DNA of 64,000 nucleotides from Streptomyces spinosisporus (GTDB lineage Bacteria > Actinomycetota > Actinomycetes > Streptomycetales > Streptomycetaceae), in NCBI RefSeq assembly GCF_022698145.1, contig NZ_JALDAX010000009.1:306716-370715 (forward strand). The letters are read 5' to 3'. Shown here piece after piece: positions 26,325 to 34,691 of this stretch. Position numbers and translations under genes: made by a program. Each line of letters opens with the position of its first letter. The first letter of the stretch is position 1. The notes below the pieces were generated by a model. That model was given only the letters and a program-made list of their open reading frames with translations. It searched no databases and was not told where the DNA came from.

Positions 26325-26632
26325 GTCCGTCCGACCTGTCCGTCGACGCCGGGGCGGCGCCGCGCGTGGCCTCGCGGCGGGTGTTCTCGGTGTCGGTTCG
26401 TTCGTTGGGCGGGGGTTGTTCGGGGTCGGTCGGTCCGGCGGGCGACCCTGGGCCGCGGCCCGTCCGTGGGGCGGGCGCTACTCGGAGGCTGCCCGTCCGC
26501 CCGGCGCGCGTGGCAGGCTCGGCTTGCCCGGCAGGTGTTTGCGAGAGGGATACGGCCCGCCCGGCTCGCTCGGCCCGGGGTAGGGCGGCCCGCCGGGCAC
26601 ACTTGATTCCGCCAACCCCCGGAGGGGCCCCC
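26325..26632. other. 308-bp convergent intergenic region, left edge of the siderophore cluster
   Basis: Lies between the ends of the GNAT gene (plus) and the second FecCD permease gene (minus). It is GC-rich with short runs of GGTTCGTTCG and GGTCGGTCGG and many CCCG/CGGG inverted pairs, but no clear gene. CCCCCGGAGGGG near 26618 is a weak terminator candidate. It marks the boundary between housekeeping-like genes and the siderophore cluster. Confidence 0.5.
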
Positions 26633-27688
26633 TCAGATGTGCCCCGACCGCCGTTGCCTGCGCAGCAGTAGTCCCAGGTAGAGGCCGCCGAGTACGGCTG
26701 TCACCACGCCTACCGGTAGTTGGGTCGTGGCGTGGAGGCGTTGGGAGGTGTAGTCGGCGGTGACCACGAGGAGGGCGCCGGTGCAGGTGGCGGCGGCGAG
26801 GTTGGGGCCGGGGGCGTGGGTGAGGCGCCGGGCCAGCTGGGGGGCGACGAGGGCGACGAAGGGGATCGGGCCCGCGGCGGCGGTGGCCACCGCGCAGGCC
26901 GCCGTGGCCAGGACCAGGATCAGCAGCCGGGCGCGCTGGACCGAGACCCCGAGGCCGCCCGCGACGTCGTCACCCATCTCCAGGATCTTCAGCCTGCCCG
27001 CCGCCAGCGCGACCAGCGGCAGCACCACAACCAGGCCCAGTGCGGCGGGCCGCACGTCCTGCCAACCGCGCCCGTTGAGGCTGCCGTTGAGCCACACCAT
27101 CGCCTGGGCGGCCTGTGTGAAGCGGGCCTTCGCCAGCAGATAGGCGTTCACGCCCTGCAGCAGGGCGCTCACCCCGATGCCGACCAGGACGAGCCGGTAG
27201 CCGTGGATGCCGTGCCGCCAGGCGAGCAGGTACACTAGCAGGGCCGTCGCCAGACCACCGCCCACCGCGCCAAGTGCGATCTGCCCACCGCTCCCGCCCA
27301 CGACCAGCACGACCAGCAGGCCTCCGGTGGCGGAGCCGTAGGTGAAGCCGACGATGTCGGGGCTGCCGAGCGGATTGCGCGACAGGCTCTGGAAGAGGGC
27401 ACCGCTCACCCCCAGTGCCGCACCGACCAGCATGCCCGTCAGCAGGCGGGGGAGGCGGAGTTCGTTGACCACGAAGTCGGTCTGCCGGCTGCCGTTGCCG
27501 AGCAGTGTGCGTACGACGTCGGCCGGGGAGATCGCGAACTCCCCTGTACCCAGGGCGAGTACGCCCACTCCGGCGGTGGCGGCCAGCACCAGCAGGCACA
27601 CAAAGACCGTCCGTACGTCCACCCGCAGCGACAGCCGTCTCGACCTGCTGCGGACGACATACGTCCGGCTGCTCAGGGCCGTGGTCAT
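26633..27688 (-). CDS. iron-siderophore ABC transporter permease (FecCD family), second subunit
   Basis: 351-residue FecCD permease with nine to ten hydrophobic helices. LRLPRLLTGMLVGAALGVSGALFQSLSRNPLGSPDIVGFTYGSATGG is the signature N-terminal block, and PFVALVAPQLARRLTHAPGPNLAAATCTGALLVVTADYTSQRL the conserved C-terminal one. It should form a heterodimer with the permease upstream (27685-28740), whose stop it overlaps by four bases (ATGA). It is the last gene of a three-gene unit led by the salicylate-AMP ligase and its iron box. No ATPase gene is in the window. Confidence 0.93.
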   Translation of the reverse strand: MTTALSSRTYVVRSRSRRLSLRVDVRTVFVCLLVLAATAGVGVLALGTGEFAISPADVVRTLLGNGSRQTDFVVNELRLPRLLTGMLVGAALGVSGALFQSLSRNPLGSPDIVGFTYGSATGGLLVVLVVGGSGGQIALGAVGGGLATALLVYLLAWRHGIHGYRLVLVGIGVSALLQGVNAYLLAKARFTQAAQAMVWLNGSLNGRGWQDVRPAALGLVVVLPLVALAAGRLKILEMGDDVAGGLGVSVQRARLLILVLATAACAVATAAAGPIPFVALVAPQLARRLTHAPGPNLAAATCTGALLVVTADYTSQRLHATTQLPVGVVTAVLGGLYLGLLLRRQRRSGHI

Positions 27689-28740
27689 GCCGTCACCACC
27701 CTGCGATGCCGGACGAGCGCGATGAACAGCGGGGCACCGATCACCGCGGTGACCACGCCCGCGTCGAGCTCGTCGGGCCGGACCACGACCCGGCCGAGGA
27801 CATCCGCGTAGAGCAGGAGCGCGGGGGCGAGGAGCATGGACAGCGGGAGCGTCCAGCGCTGGTCGGCCCCGGCGATCATGCGGGCCATGTGCGGTACGGC
27901 GAGGCCGACGAAGACCAGGGGACCGACGGCGGAGGTCGCGGCGCCGCACAGCAGCGTCACGGCCAGCAGCCCGAGGAAGCGGGTGCGGTCCAGATGCGCG
28001 CCGAGGGCGCGCGCGGCGTCGTCGCCCAGGGCCAGTGCGTTCAGCGGCCGCACCAGCGCGAGCGCCAGCACGAGCCCGGCCACCACGAACGGCATGATCG
28101 TCGTGAGGGTTCCGCTGTCGGCCCGGGCCAGGGATCCCACGCTCCAGAACCGCAGTTGGTCGAGGGCCTGCGCGTCGAGCAGCATCAGGGTCTGGCTGAC
28201 GCCCGTGAACACCGCGGCGATCACCGCGCCGCCCAGCGCGAGCCGCTCCGGCGTGGCGCCACCGCGTCCGCCCGATGCGAGCGAGTACGCCAGCAGGCCC
28301 GCCACCACCGCTCCCGCCATGGCGAACCACACCGACGCCCACATGCTGGTCAGACCCAGCGCCGTGAGGGACAGCACCACTCCGGTGGCGGCACCCGCGT
28401 TGATCCCCAGCAGCCCGGGATCCGCCAGCGGGTTGCGGGTCAGCGCCTGGATCAGCGCACCCGCGACGCCCAGCGCGGCTCCGGCCGCGACACCGGCGAG
28501 GGTGCGGGGCATCCGTACGTCCCACACGACGGAACTCGCGGTCGAGCCGTCGTCGTGCAGCAACGCGTGCACGACCGTGTCCAACGACAGCGAGCGTGAC
28601 CCGACGGCCAGGCTCAGCGCGATGGCCGTGAGCAGCAGGACCAGCGTGCCGAGCACGGCCAGTGTGCGCGTCGAGGTCCGCTTCCGCAGGGGCGAGCGTG
28701 TCTGTTCCTCAAGTGGGGCCGTGGGGGCCTTAGTCGCCAC
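27685..28740 (-). CDS. iron-siderophore ABC transporter permease (FecCD family), first subunit
   Basis: 351 residues. WDVRMPRTLAGVAAGAALGVAGALIQALTRNPLADPGLLGINAGAATG is the FecCD hallmark, and GPLVFVGLAVPHMARMIAGADQRWTLPLSMLLAPALLLYADVLGR the C-terminal one. The GTG start at 28740 lies 5 bases after GGAGGG and 11 bases inside the 3' end of the ligase gene, so translation is coupled. It imports a ferric siderophore, most likely the product of this cluster; the binding protein at 54084-55097 is the probable partner. Confidence 0.93.
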   Translation of the reverse strand: MATKAPTAPLEEQTRSPLRKRTSTRTLAVLGTLVLLLTAIALSLAVGSRSLSLDTVVHALLHDDGSTASSVVWDVRMPRTLAGVAAGAALGVAGALIQALTRNPLADPGLLGINAGAATGVVLSLTALGLTSMWASVWFAMAGAVVAGLLAYSLASGGRGGATPERLALGGAVIAAVFTGVSQTLMLLDAQALDQLRFWSVGSLARADSGTLTTIMPFVVAGLVLALALVRPLNALALGDDAARALGAHLDRTRFLGLLAVTLLCGAATSAVGPLVFVGLAVPHMARMIAGADQRWTLPLSMLLAPALLLYADVLGRVVVRPDELDAGVVTAVIGAPLFIALVRHRRVVTA

Positions 28741-30358
28741 CGGCGCCCTCCGCGCTGAGTCGTTCGGCGATCGTGCGGCCGAGCGCCTTCTTGTCGATCT
28801 TGCCGACGGAGGTGCGCGGGAAGGCGTCCACGACCTCCACCCGGTCCGGCAACTTGTAGGCGGCGACGCCCCGTTCGGTGAGAAACGCGGTCAACTCCCG
28901 GTGTGTGGGCGCCTGTCCGCGCGGTACGAGGTAGGCGCAGGTGCGTTCGCCCATCGTCGCGTCGGGCATGCCGACCACGGCGGCGTCGTGCACGCCCGGA
29001 TGGGCCAGGATGTGGTTCTCCAGCTCCTCGGCGGAGATCTTGTCGCCGCCCCGGTTGATCTGGTCCTTGGCGCGGCCCTCCACGACGAGATGACCGGTGG
29101 GCAGGACCCGGACCAGGTCGCCGGTGCGGTAGTAGCCGTCGTCGGTGAAGGTGCGGGCGTTGTGCCCGGGCGCCCGGTAGTAGCCGCGCAGGGTGTAGGG
29201 CCCGCGCGTGAGCAGCTCGCCGGTCGCGCCCGGAGTCACGTCGTGGCCGTCCTCGTCGACCACCCTGATCTCGTCGGCGGGGGAGAGCGGGCGGCCCTGG
29301 GTGCCGACGACCAGCTCCGAAGGGTCGTCCAGACGGGTGTAGTTGAGCAGTCCCTCGGCCATGCCGAAGACCTGCTGCAGGGTGCAGCCGAGGACGGGCC
29401 GGACCCGGGCGGCCGGTTCGGCGCCCAGCTTGGAGCCGCCGACCTGGAGCAGCCGCAGTGAGGACAGGTCGGCCTCCTCCCACTCCACGGCGTCCAGCCA
29501 CAGCAGGGCGATCGGTGGGACCACCGCGGTGACGGTGACCTTCTCGCGTTCGATCAGTGCGAAGGCGTCCTCGGGGCTCGGGGTGGGGGACAGGACCACG
29601 GTGCCGCCCGCCATCAGGGTGCCGAGAAGGCCCGGGCAGGCGAGCGCGAAGTTGTGCGCCGTCGGCAGCACCACGAGATAGACGGTCGAGCTGTCGAAGC
29701 CACACGTCTGCGCGCTGGCACGGACGTTGTAGGTGTAGTCGTCGTGGGTGCGCGGGATCAGCTTCGGCTTGCCCGTCGTGCCGCCGGAGAGCAGCAGGAG
29801 CGCCACGTCCGAGGGGTCCGGCACGGGAAGCGGGACCGGCTCGGCGTCGATGTCGGCGAGCGGGGTGAACTCCGCGGCCTCCCCGGCCACCAGCACGTGC
29901 TCCACGGACGGCACCGCCTTGCGCAGCGCACGGGCGAGGGTGCGGTGGTCGAAGCCGTCATGGACGTCGGGGACGGCGTACGCGATCGCCCCCGACACCT
30001 CGGCGACGTGCACGATCTCGCTCTCCCGGTGCGCGGGCAGCGTCAGCACCGGCACGGCCCCGGCCCTCAGCAGGGCGAAGAACAGCACCACGAAGGCGTC
30101 GGTGTTGGGCAGTTGGACGATCACCCGGTCCCCGCCGCCGATGCCGAGCCGACGCAGTCCGGCGGCCGTGCGGTCGGCGCGCGCGTCGAGTTCGGCGTAG
30201 GTCCACCGGTCGCCCTCGGCGTCGACGAGCGCGATCCGTTCCGGGGCGCGTTCGGCCTGATCCCTGAGCAGCCGGTCCAGCGGCCGGCCGGCCCAGTACC
30301 CCTCGGCCCGGTAGCGCGCCGCCACCTCGTCCGGCCAGGGCACCCATCCGTCGAGCAT
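28730..30358 (-). CDS. salicylate-AMP ligase (aryl acid adenylation enzyme)
   Basis: 542-residue stand-alone adenylation enzyme of the EntE/DhbE/YbtE/MbtA family. The P-loop SGGTTGKPK is at 191-199, QVFGMAEGLLNYTRLDD is motif A5, YYRTGDLVRV A7 and GRAKDQINRGGDKISAEELE A8; the catalytic A10 lysine is in SVGKIDKKAL. In the substrate pocket, LPTAHNFALACPG puts Cys at 241, where 2,3-dihydroxybenzoate enzymes have Ser (Ser240 in DhbE); Cys there marks salicylate enzymes. That fits the salicylate synthase encoded divergently. It should load salicylate on the ArCP of NRPS4. Start ATG 30358 follows GGGAG at 7 bases, and the gene lies behind the iron box at 30379. Confidence 0.9.
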   Translation of the reverse strand: MLDGWVPWPDEVAARYRAEGYWAGRPLDRLLRDQAERAPERIALVDAEGDRWTYAELDARADRTAAGLRRLGIGGGDRVIVQLPNTDAFVVLFFALLRAGAVPVLTLPAHRESEIVHVAEVSGAIAYAVPDVHDGFDHRTLARALRKAVPSVEHVLVAGEAAEFTPLADIDAEPVPLPVPDPSDVALLLLSGGTTGKPKLIPRTHDDYTYNVRASAQTCGFDSSTVYLVVLPTAHNFALACPGLLGTLMAGGTVVLSPTPSPEDAFALIEREKVTVTAVVPPIALLWLDAVEWEEADLSSLRLLQVGGSKLGAEPAARVRPVLGCTLQQVFGMAEGLLNYTRLDDPSELVVGTQGRPLSPADEIRVVDEDGHDVTPGATGELLTRGPYTLRGYYRAPGHNARTFTDDGYYRTGDLVRVLPTGHLVVEGRAKDQINRGGDKISAEELENHILAHPGVHDAAVVGMPDATMGERTCAYLVPRGQAPTHRELTAFLTERGVAAYKLPDRVEVVDAFPRTSVGKIDKKALGRTIAERLSAEGAGGD

Positions 30359-30378
30359 GCTCAACTCCCGCCTGCTGT

Positions 30379-30397
30379 TTAGGAAAGGCTTGCCTAA
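30379..30397. promoter_or_regulatory. iron box (DmdR/IdeR operator), ligase side
   Basis: TTAGGAAAGGCTTGCCTAA matches the actinobacterial consensus TTAGGTTAGGCTAACCTAA with intact TTAGG and CCTAA arms. It lies 21 bases upstream of the salicylate-AMP ligase start and should repress the ligase-permease operon when iron is plentiful. Confidence 0.85.
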
Positions 30398-30468
30398 GAA
30401 GTGATCAGGGTCAAGCCTGGAAGTGACCCTGGACGGACGATCGATTCGGGAGTTAAGGTCATGGCTAA

Positions 30469-30487
30469 TTAGGTTAGGGTAACCTAA
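30469..30487. promoter_or_regulatory. iron box (DmdR/IdeR operator), salicylate synthase side
   Basis: TTAGGTTAGGGTAACCTAA, one base from the 19-bp consensus, lies 18 bases upstream of the salicylate synthase start. It is 71 bases from the other box in the same divergent region, so the two operons have separate sites. Confidence 0.9.
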
Positions 30488-30505
30488 GTCCAGGGAGGTA
30501 GCTCG

Positions 30506-31849
30506 TTGCTGCGTTACCGGACCGCGGAGACGGAACTGCGGGGAGATCCCCTCCTGTTGACCGCGAGACTCGCCGAGTCGGGTCTGTTCGAGCAGTACGT
30601 GGTCTACGAACGAGAGGGCGACTTCTGCTTCGCCGGGGGCGCGCTCGGCGAGGTCGTCGTCAGTCGCTCGGGCATCCGCCGCAGATGGCTCTCCGCGCAG
30701 ACCACGACCCCGATCGGCACGCACCCCCTCGGCCAGGTCCGGCAGGCACTGGCGGACATGGGCGTCGAGGGCTGGCGGGCGTACGGCTGGATGGCCTTCG
30801 AGTTCTCCCATCTGCACGCCGGCCGGCCCGACCGGGCGGGCGACGCCGACCTGCTCCATCTCGTCGTGCCCGACAGCGAAGTGAGGTTCCGTCCGTCGGG
30901 TGCGTCGGTGCGCAGCACGGACCAGGAGACGCTCGACGCGCTGCTCGCGCTGCTGTCCGAACCCGTCACCGGCCGTACGGTGGAGCCCCGTCCGATCGAG
31001 GTCGCGGACCGGGCCGGCAGTTATCCGGGCATGGTGGCCGAGGCCATCGAGGAGATCCGCACCACCGAACTGCAGAAGGTCATCCTCTCGCGTTCCGTCC
31101 CGATTCCCTTCCCCGTCGACTTCGTCGCCACCTATGTGCACGGGCGCTCGCACAACACCCCCGCCCGTTCCTTCCTGTTGCACCTGGGCGGCCGCCGGGT
31201 CGCCGGATTCAGCCCCGAGACGGTCGCCGAGGTGAGCGCGGACGGCGAGGTCGTCACCCAGCCGCTCGCCGGAACCCGGGCCAGGGGTCTGGGCGGAGCC
31301 GAGGACGAGCGGCTGCGCGCCGAACTCCTCTCGGACCCCAAGGAGATCTCCGAGCATGTGCTGTCCGTGAAGCTCGCGGAGGAGGAGATGGCCACCGTGT
31401 GCCGTCCCGGCACGGTGTCGGTGCGCGACCTGCTGAGCGTGCGCCAGCGCGGCAGCGTCCAGCACCTGGGCTCCAGCGTGCACGGCCTGCTCGCCCCGGA
31501 CGCCACCGCCTGGGACGTCCTGCGCGCGGTCTTCCCGGCGGTCACCGCCTCCGGCATCCCCAAGAAACCGGCCTACGACTGCATCAGCCGCCTCGAGCAG
31601 GGCCCTCGCGGCATCTACAGCGGCGCGGTCCTGACCGCGGGCTGCGACGGGGACCTCGACGCGGCCCTGGTGCTGCGCAGTGTGTTCGAGCAGGACGGCC
31701 GTACCTGGCTGCGGGCCGGTGCCGGCATCCTGCCCGGGTCCACGCCGGAGCGTGAGCTGGAGGAGACCTGCGAGAAGCTGCGCAGCGTCGCCCCGTACGT
31801 CGTCCCCGCGCAGCCGGCACCGCTGGCCGCGCCGTCCCTTCACGGTTAG
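30506..31849 (+). CDS. salicylate synthase (MbtI/Irp9/YbtS type)
   Basis: 447 residues, the usual MbtI length. It makes salicylate directly from chorismate through isochorismate. Conserved blocks: ELQKVILSRSVPIPFPVDFVATYVHGRSHNTPARSFLLHLGG, then PETVAEVSADGEVVTQPLAGTRARG (chorismate-binding), DPKEISEHVLSVKLAEEEM, RQRGSVQHLGSSV, FPAVTASGIPK and RTWLRAGAGILPGSTPERELEETCEKLRSV. The close match with MbtI across the whole C-terminal domain separates it from EntC/DhbC isochorismate synthases. The TTG start at 30506 follows GGGAGGT at 6 bases. It heads a plus-strand unit with the exporter and hydrolase, controlled by the iron box at 30469. Confidence 0.9.
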   Translation: MLRYRTAETELRGDPLLLTARLAESGLFEQYVVYEREGDFCFAGGALGEVVVSRSGIRRRWLSAQTTTPIGTHPLGQVRQALADMGVEGWRAYGWMAFEFSHLHAGRPDRAGDADLLHLVVPDSEVRFRPSGASVRSTDQETLDALLALLSEPVTGRTVEPRPIEVADRAGSYPGMVAEAIEEIRTTELQKVILSRSVPIPFPVDFVATYVHGRSHNTPARSFLLHLGGRRVAGFSPETVAEVSADGEVVTQPLAGTRARGLGGAEDERLRAELLSDPKEISEHVLSVKLAEEEMATVCRPGTVSVRDLLSVRQRGSVQHLGSSVHGLLAPDATAWDVLRAVFPAVTASGIPKKPAYDCISRLEQGPRGIYSGAVLTAGCDGDLDAALVLRSVFEQDGRTWLRAGAGILPGSTPERELEETCEKLRSVAPYVVPAQPAPLAAPSLHG

Positions 31850-31857
31850 GGGCGCGG

Positions 31858-33150
31858 GTGCGTCTGGGAGAAGTGGTCGTCGACGTCGCTCCGCTGCGGT
31901 CGAGCAAAGATTTCCGGCTGGTCTTCGCCACGCAGGCGATCTCCATGCTCGGCACCCATCTCACCTCGGTCGCGGCGAGTCTGCAGATCTACGACCTGAC
32001 CGGTTCGTCGGTCCAGGTCGGCCTGATGAGCCTGGTGCTGGGCATGTCGCTGCTCGTCGGTCTGGTGGTGGGCGGACTGCTCGCCGACCGGGCCGACCGG
32101 CGGCGCGTCGTGCTCGTCACCCGGGCCGTCACCGCCGTGGTGATCACCGGGCTCGCGGTCAACGCGGCGCTGCCGGACCCGCACGTGTGGTTCGTCTACG
32201 TCGCGGCCGTGCTGGCGGGCGGCGTCAGCGGGCTCGGCGGCCCGGCGATGATGGCCGCCACCCCGAGCCTGGTGCCGCCGGGCCAGCTGGCCGCCGCGGG
32301 GGCGCTCACCACCCTCACCGCCCAACTGGGCGGCATGGTGGGCCCGTCGCTGGCCGGTGTGATCGCCGCCGGGCCCGGCATCGCCTGGTGCTTCGCGATC
32401 GACGCGGCCATCTACGTCGTAGGCCTCGCCCTGCTCGCCCCGCTGCCCGGGATGCCGCCCGAGGGCGCCGCGCAGGAGCAGCACCCGCTGAAGGCGATGG
32501 CGGAGGGGCTGCGCTTCCTGCGCGGCAACCAGGTCGTCGCCGGGCTGCTGCTGATCGACGTCTGCGCGGTGGTCTTCGCGATGCCGTACGCCCTCTTCCC
32601 CGAGCTGGGCACCGAGCACTTCGGCGGCGGCCCGTCCACCGTCGGCCTGCTCTACACCGCGCCCGCGGTCGGCTCGTTCTGCGGGGCGCTCGCCAGCGGC
32701 TGGACCGGCCGGGTGCACCACACCGGACGGGCGCTGATCGGGGCCGTCGTGGTGTGGGGCGTGGCGATCACCTGCTTCGGCCTCAGCCCCAACCTCGGCA
32801 CGGCGCTGGTCTTCCTGGCGCTCGCGGGCCTCGGCGACACCGCCTCCGAGATCCTGCGCCGCGCCCTGCTCCAGCACTACACACCGGACCGTCTGCAGGG
32901 CCGGGTCGGCAGCCTCTGGCTCGCCCAGGCGACGGCCGGCCCCTCCGTTGGCAACCTCGAAGCCGGCCTGGTGGCACGGGCGTTGGGCTCGTCGGCCGGT
33001 GCCGCGGCCGTCGGCGGGCTGGTCTGCCTCGCGGGGGTGGCGACCGTCGCGCTGGCGGTGCCGGGCCTGCGCAGGGCGACCCTGCACGGGCCGCCCGCGA
33101 CCGAGGTCCAGCCCGCGACCGCCGAGGCGCCGTCCACGGCGGCCGACTGA
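31858..33150 (+). CDS. MFS transporter, EntS-like siderophore exporter
   Basis: 430 residues with about twelve membrane helices. SKDFRLVFATQAISMLGTHLTSVAASLQIYDLTGSSVQVGLMSLVLGMSLLVGLVVGGLLADRADRRRVVL is the EntS-family N-terminal pattern, including the ADRADRRR loop 2-3 motif. It should export the finished siderophore. It starts at GTG 31858, 9 bases after the salicylate synthase stop, preceded by AGGGG, and is followed after 13 bases by the hydrolase gene, so the three form one operon. Confidence 0.9.
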   Translation: MRLGEVVVDVAPLRSSKDFRLVFATQAISMLGTHLTSVAASLQIYDLTGSSVQVGLMSLVLGMSLLVGLVVGGLLADRADRRRVVLVTRAVTAVVITGLAVNAALPDPHVWFVYVAAVLAGGVSGLGGPAMMAATPSLVPPGQLAAAGALTTLTAQLGGMVGPSLAGVIAAGPGIAWCFAIDAAIYVVGLALLAPLPGMPPEGAAQEQHPLKAMAEGLRFLRGNQVVAGLLLIDVCAVVFAMPYALFPELGTEHFGGGPSTVGLLYTAPAVGSFCGALASGWTGRVHHTGRALIGAVVVWGVAITCFGLSPNLGTALVFLALAGLGDTASEILRRALLQHYTPDRLQGRVGSLWLAQATAGPSVGNLEAGLVARALGSSAGAAAVGGLVCLAGVATVALAVPGLRRATLHGPPATEVQPATAEAPSTAAD

Positions 33151-33163
33151 CCGGGAGGGGCCC

Positions 33164-33967
33164 GTGCCGACCGCGAACGTCAACGGAATCCGGCTGCACT
33201 ACGAGGATCAGGGCGACGGCGATCCGGTCGTCCTGGTGATGGGCCAGGGCGCGAGCGGCCGGGCCTGGCACCTGCACCAGGTACCGGCGCTGGTGGAGGC
33301 CGGCCACCGCGTCGTCACCTTCGACAACCGGGGCATCCCGCCGAGCGAGGAGTGCGGCGGCGGATTCACCATCGACGACCTGGTGGCCGACACCGCGGCC
33401 CTCGCCGAACACCTCGGCCTCGGACCGTGCCGCTTCGTCGGCGTCTCCATGGGCGCCTACGTCGTCCAGGAGCTGATGCTCGCCCGGCCCGAACTGGTGC
33501 GGCAGGGCGTCCTAATGGCCACCCGCGGCCGTACGGACGCACTGCGCGCCGCGCTCGGCAGGGGTGAACGCGCCCTGTACGACAGCGGGTTGACGCTGCC
33601 GCCCGCCTACGCGGCCTGGGTGCGGGCCGTGCAGAACCTGTCTCCGGCCACCCTGGACGACGAACAGCAGGTCCAGGACTGGCTGGAACTTTTCGAGTTC
33701 GCACCGGAACCGGCGGGCCCCGGCGTGCGCGCCCAGCTGGACCTGGTCGTCCCCGACGGACGGCTCGCGGCCTACCGCGCCATCAGCAGACCCTGTCTGG
33801 TGATCGGCTTCGCCGACGACGTCGTACTGCCGCCGCACCTCGGCCGCGAGGTCGCCGCGGCCGTCCCGCACGCCGTCTACCACGAGATCAAGGACTGCGG
33901 CCATTACGGCTACCTGGAGCGACCGGACGAAGTGAACCGTGTGCTCCTGGAGTTCTTCCGTACCTGA
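33164..33967 (+). CDS. alpha/beta hydrolase, candidate trans-acting thioesterase or siderophore hydrolase
   Basis: 267 residues with a complete alpha/beta hydrolase set: FDNRGIPPSEECGG, nucleophile elbow GVSMGAYVVQE, the acid in GFADDVVLPPHLG, and His in DCGHYGYLERPDEV. The N-terminus ANVNGIRLHYEDQGDGDPVVLVMGQGASGRAWHLHQVPAL is that of general hydrolases, not of type II thioesterases. Because none of the four NRPS proteins ends in a thioesterase, it is a candidate for product release; hydrolysis of the siderophore for iron release is the other reading. GTG 33164 follows GGGAGGGG. Third gene of the salicylate synthase operon. Confidence 0.8.
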   Translation: MPTANVNGIRLHYEDQGDGDPVVLVMGQGASGRAWHLHQVPALVEAGHRVVTFDNRGIPPSEECGGGFTIDDLVADTAALAEHLGLGPCRFVGVSMGAYVVQELMLARPELVRQGVLMATRGRTDALRAALGRGERALYDSGLTLPPAYAAWVRAVQNLSPATLDDEQQVQDWLELFEFAPEPAGPGVRAQLDLVVPDGRLAAYRAISRPCLVIGFADDVVLPPHLGREVAAAVPHAVYHEIKDCGHYGYLERPDEVNRVLLEFFRT

Positions 33968-33977
33968 CGATTCTAAA

Positions 33978-33996
33978 TTAGGTTAGCCTCGCCTAA
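33978..33996. promoter_or_regulatory. iron box (DmdR/IdeR operator) upstream of panD and the NRPS operon
   Basis: TTAGGTTAGCCTCGCCTAA, close to the 19-bp consensus, lies 39 bases upstream of the panD start and should control the 20-kb panD-mbtH-NRPS operon. It sits 11 bases after the hydrolase stop, so the operon has its own promoter. Confidence 0.9.
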
Positions 33997-34034
33997 GTAT
34001 CTGCTCGCCCATGTCTCCGACCCAGGGGGTACCG

Positions 34035-34469
34035 GTGCAGCGCACCCTGCTCAACGGCAAGATCCACCGAGCCACCGTCACCCAGGCCGATCTGCACTAC
34101 GTGGGATCGCTGACGATCGACCAGGACCTCATGGAGGCCGCCGACATCGTCGAGGGCGAGCTGGTCCAGGTGGTCGACATCGACAACGGCGCCCGGCTGC
34201 AGACCTACGCCATCACCGGCGAACGCGGCAGCGGCGTCATCGGCGTCAACGGCGCGGCCGCCCATCTCGTCCTGCCCGGACACCTCGTGATCATCATGTC
34301 GTTCGCCGCGCTCGACGACTCCGAACGGGCCGCCCACAGCCCCCGCGTCGTCCACGTCGACAAGGCCAACCGGATCGTCGCACTCGGCGCCGACCCGGCC
34401 GAGCCCGTCCCCGGAGCGCCCGACCAGCTCTCCGGATCCGTCCCCCATCCGCGCCAGGAGAGGAACTGA
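34035..34469 (+). CDS. panD: aspartate 1-decarboxylase (pyruvoyl enzyme)
   Basis: 144 residues. It decarboxylates L-aspartate to beta-alanine. RTLLNGKIHRATVTQADLHYVGSLTID contains the family signature, including the Gly-Ser pair in YVGSLT where the chain self-cleaves to make the pyruvoyl group. GARLQTYAITGERGSGVIGVNGAAAHLV holds the conserved YAI-GERGSG-I-NGAAA motif. GTG 34035 has GGGGG 5-6 bases upstream; ATG 34011 would add eight residues. As the first gene of the NRPS operon behind an iron box, it probably supplies beta-alanine to NRPS1 rather than to pantothenate synthesis. MbtH starts 3 bases later. Confidence 0.93.
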   Translation: MQRTLLNGKIHRATVTQADLHYVGSLTIDQDLMEAADIVEGELVQVVDIDNGARLQTYAITGERGSGVIGVNGAAAHLVLPGHLVIIMSFAALDDSERAAHSPRVVHVDKANRIVALGADPAEPVPGAPDQLSGSVPHPRQERN

Positions 34470-34472
34470 GCC

Positions 34473-34691
34473 ATGGCCAACCCCTTCGACGACGAGTCCG
34501 GCGTCTTCCGCGTCCTGGTCAACGACGAGGGCCAGTACTCCCTGTGGCCCGACTTCGCCCCCGTGCCGGCCGGCTGGACCAGCGTGCACGGGCCCGACAC
34601 CCGGGCCGCCTGCCTCGACCACATCGAGCGGCACTGGACGGACATGCGCCCGCGCAGCCTGGCCGAGGCCATGCGCCGGGCCGGGGCCTGA
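34473..34691 (+). CDS. mbtH: MbtH-like protein
   Basis: 72 residues. The MbtH signature is complete: NPFDDESGVFRVLVNDEGQYSLWPDFAPVPAGW, then CLDHIERHWTDMRPRSLAEAM. MbtH proteins bind NRPS adenylation domains as chaperones and activators, and many actinobacterial A domains need them. Its stop codon shares a base with the start of NRPS1 (TGATG at 34689-34693), which argues for coupled synthesis with NRPS1. Confidence 0.95.
   Translation: MANPFDDESGVFRVLVNDEGQYSLWPDFAPVPAGWTSVHGPDTRAACLDHIERHWTDMRPRSLAEAMRRAGA

Noticed and set aside
26325..26632. Minus-strand frame rich in Pro, Arg and Thr
   Set aside because: Low-complexity translation of GC-rich intergenic sequence with no ribosome binding site or domain.
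28730..30358. 2,3-dihydroxybenzoate as starter (ligase read as EntE/DhbE)
   Set aside because: The pocket has Cys241 instead of Ser, the chorismate enzyme is of the salicylate synthase type, there is no EntA, and the only isochorismatase-like domain lacks its catalytic residues.
30359..31843. Upstream extension of the salicylate-AMP ligase to about 1037 codons
   Set aside because: The extra part is antisense to the salicylate synthase gene and crosses both iron boxes. ATG 30358 with a good ribosome binding site gives a family-length ligase.
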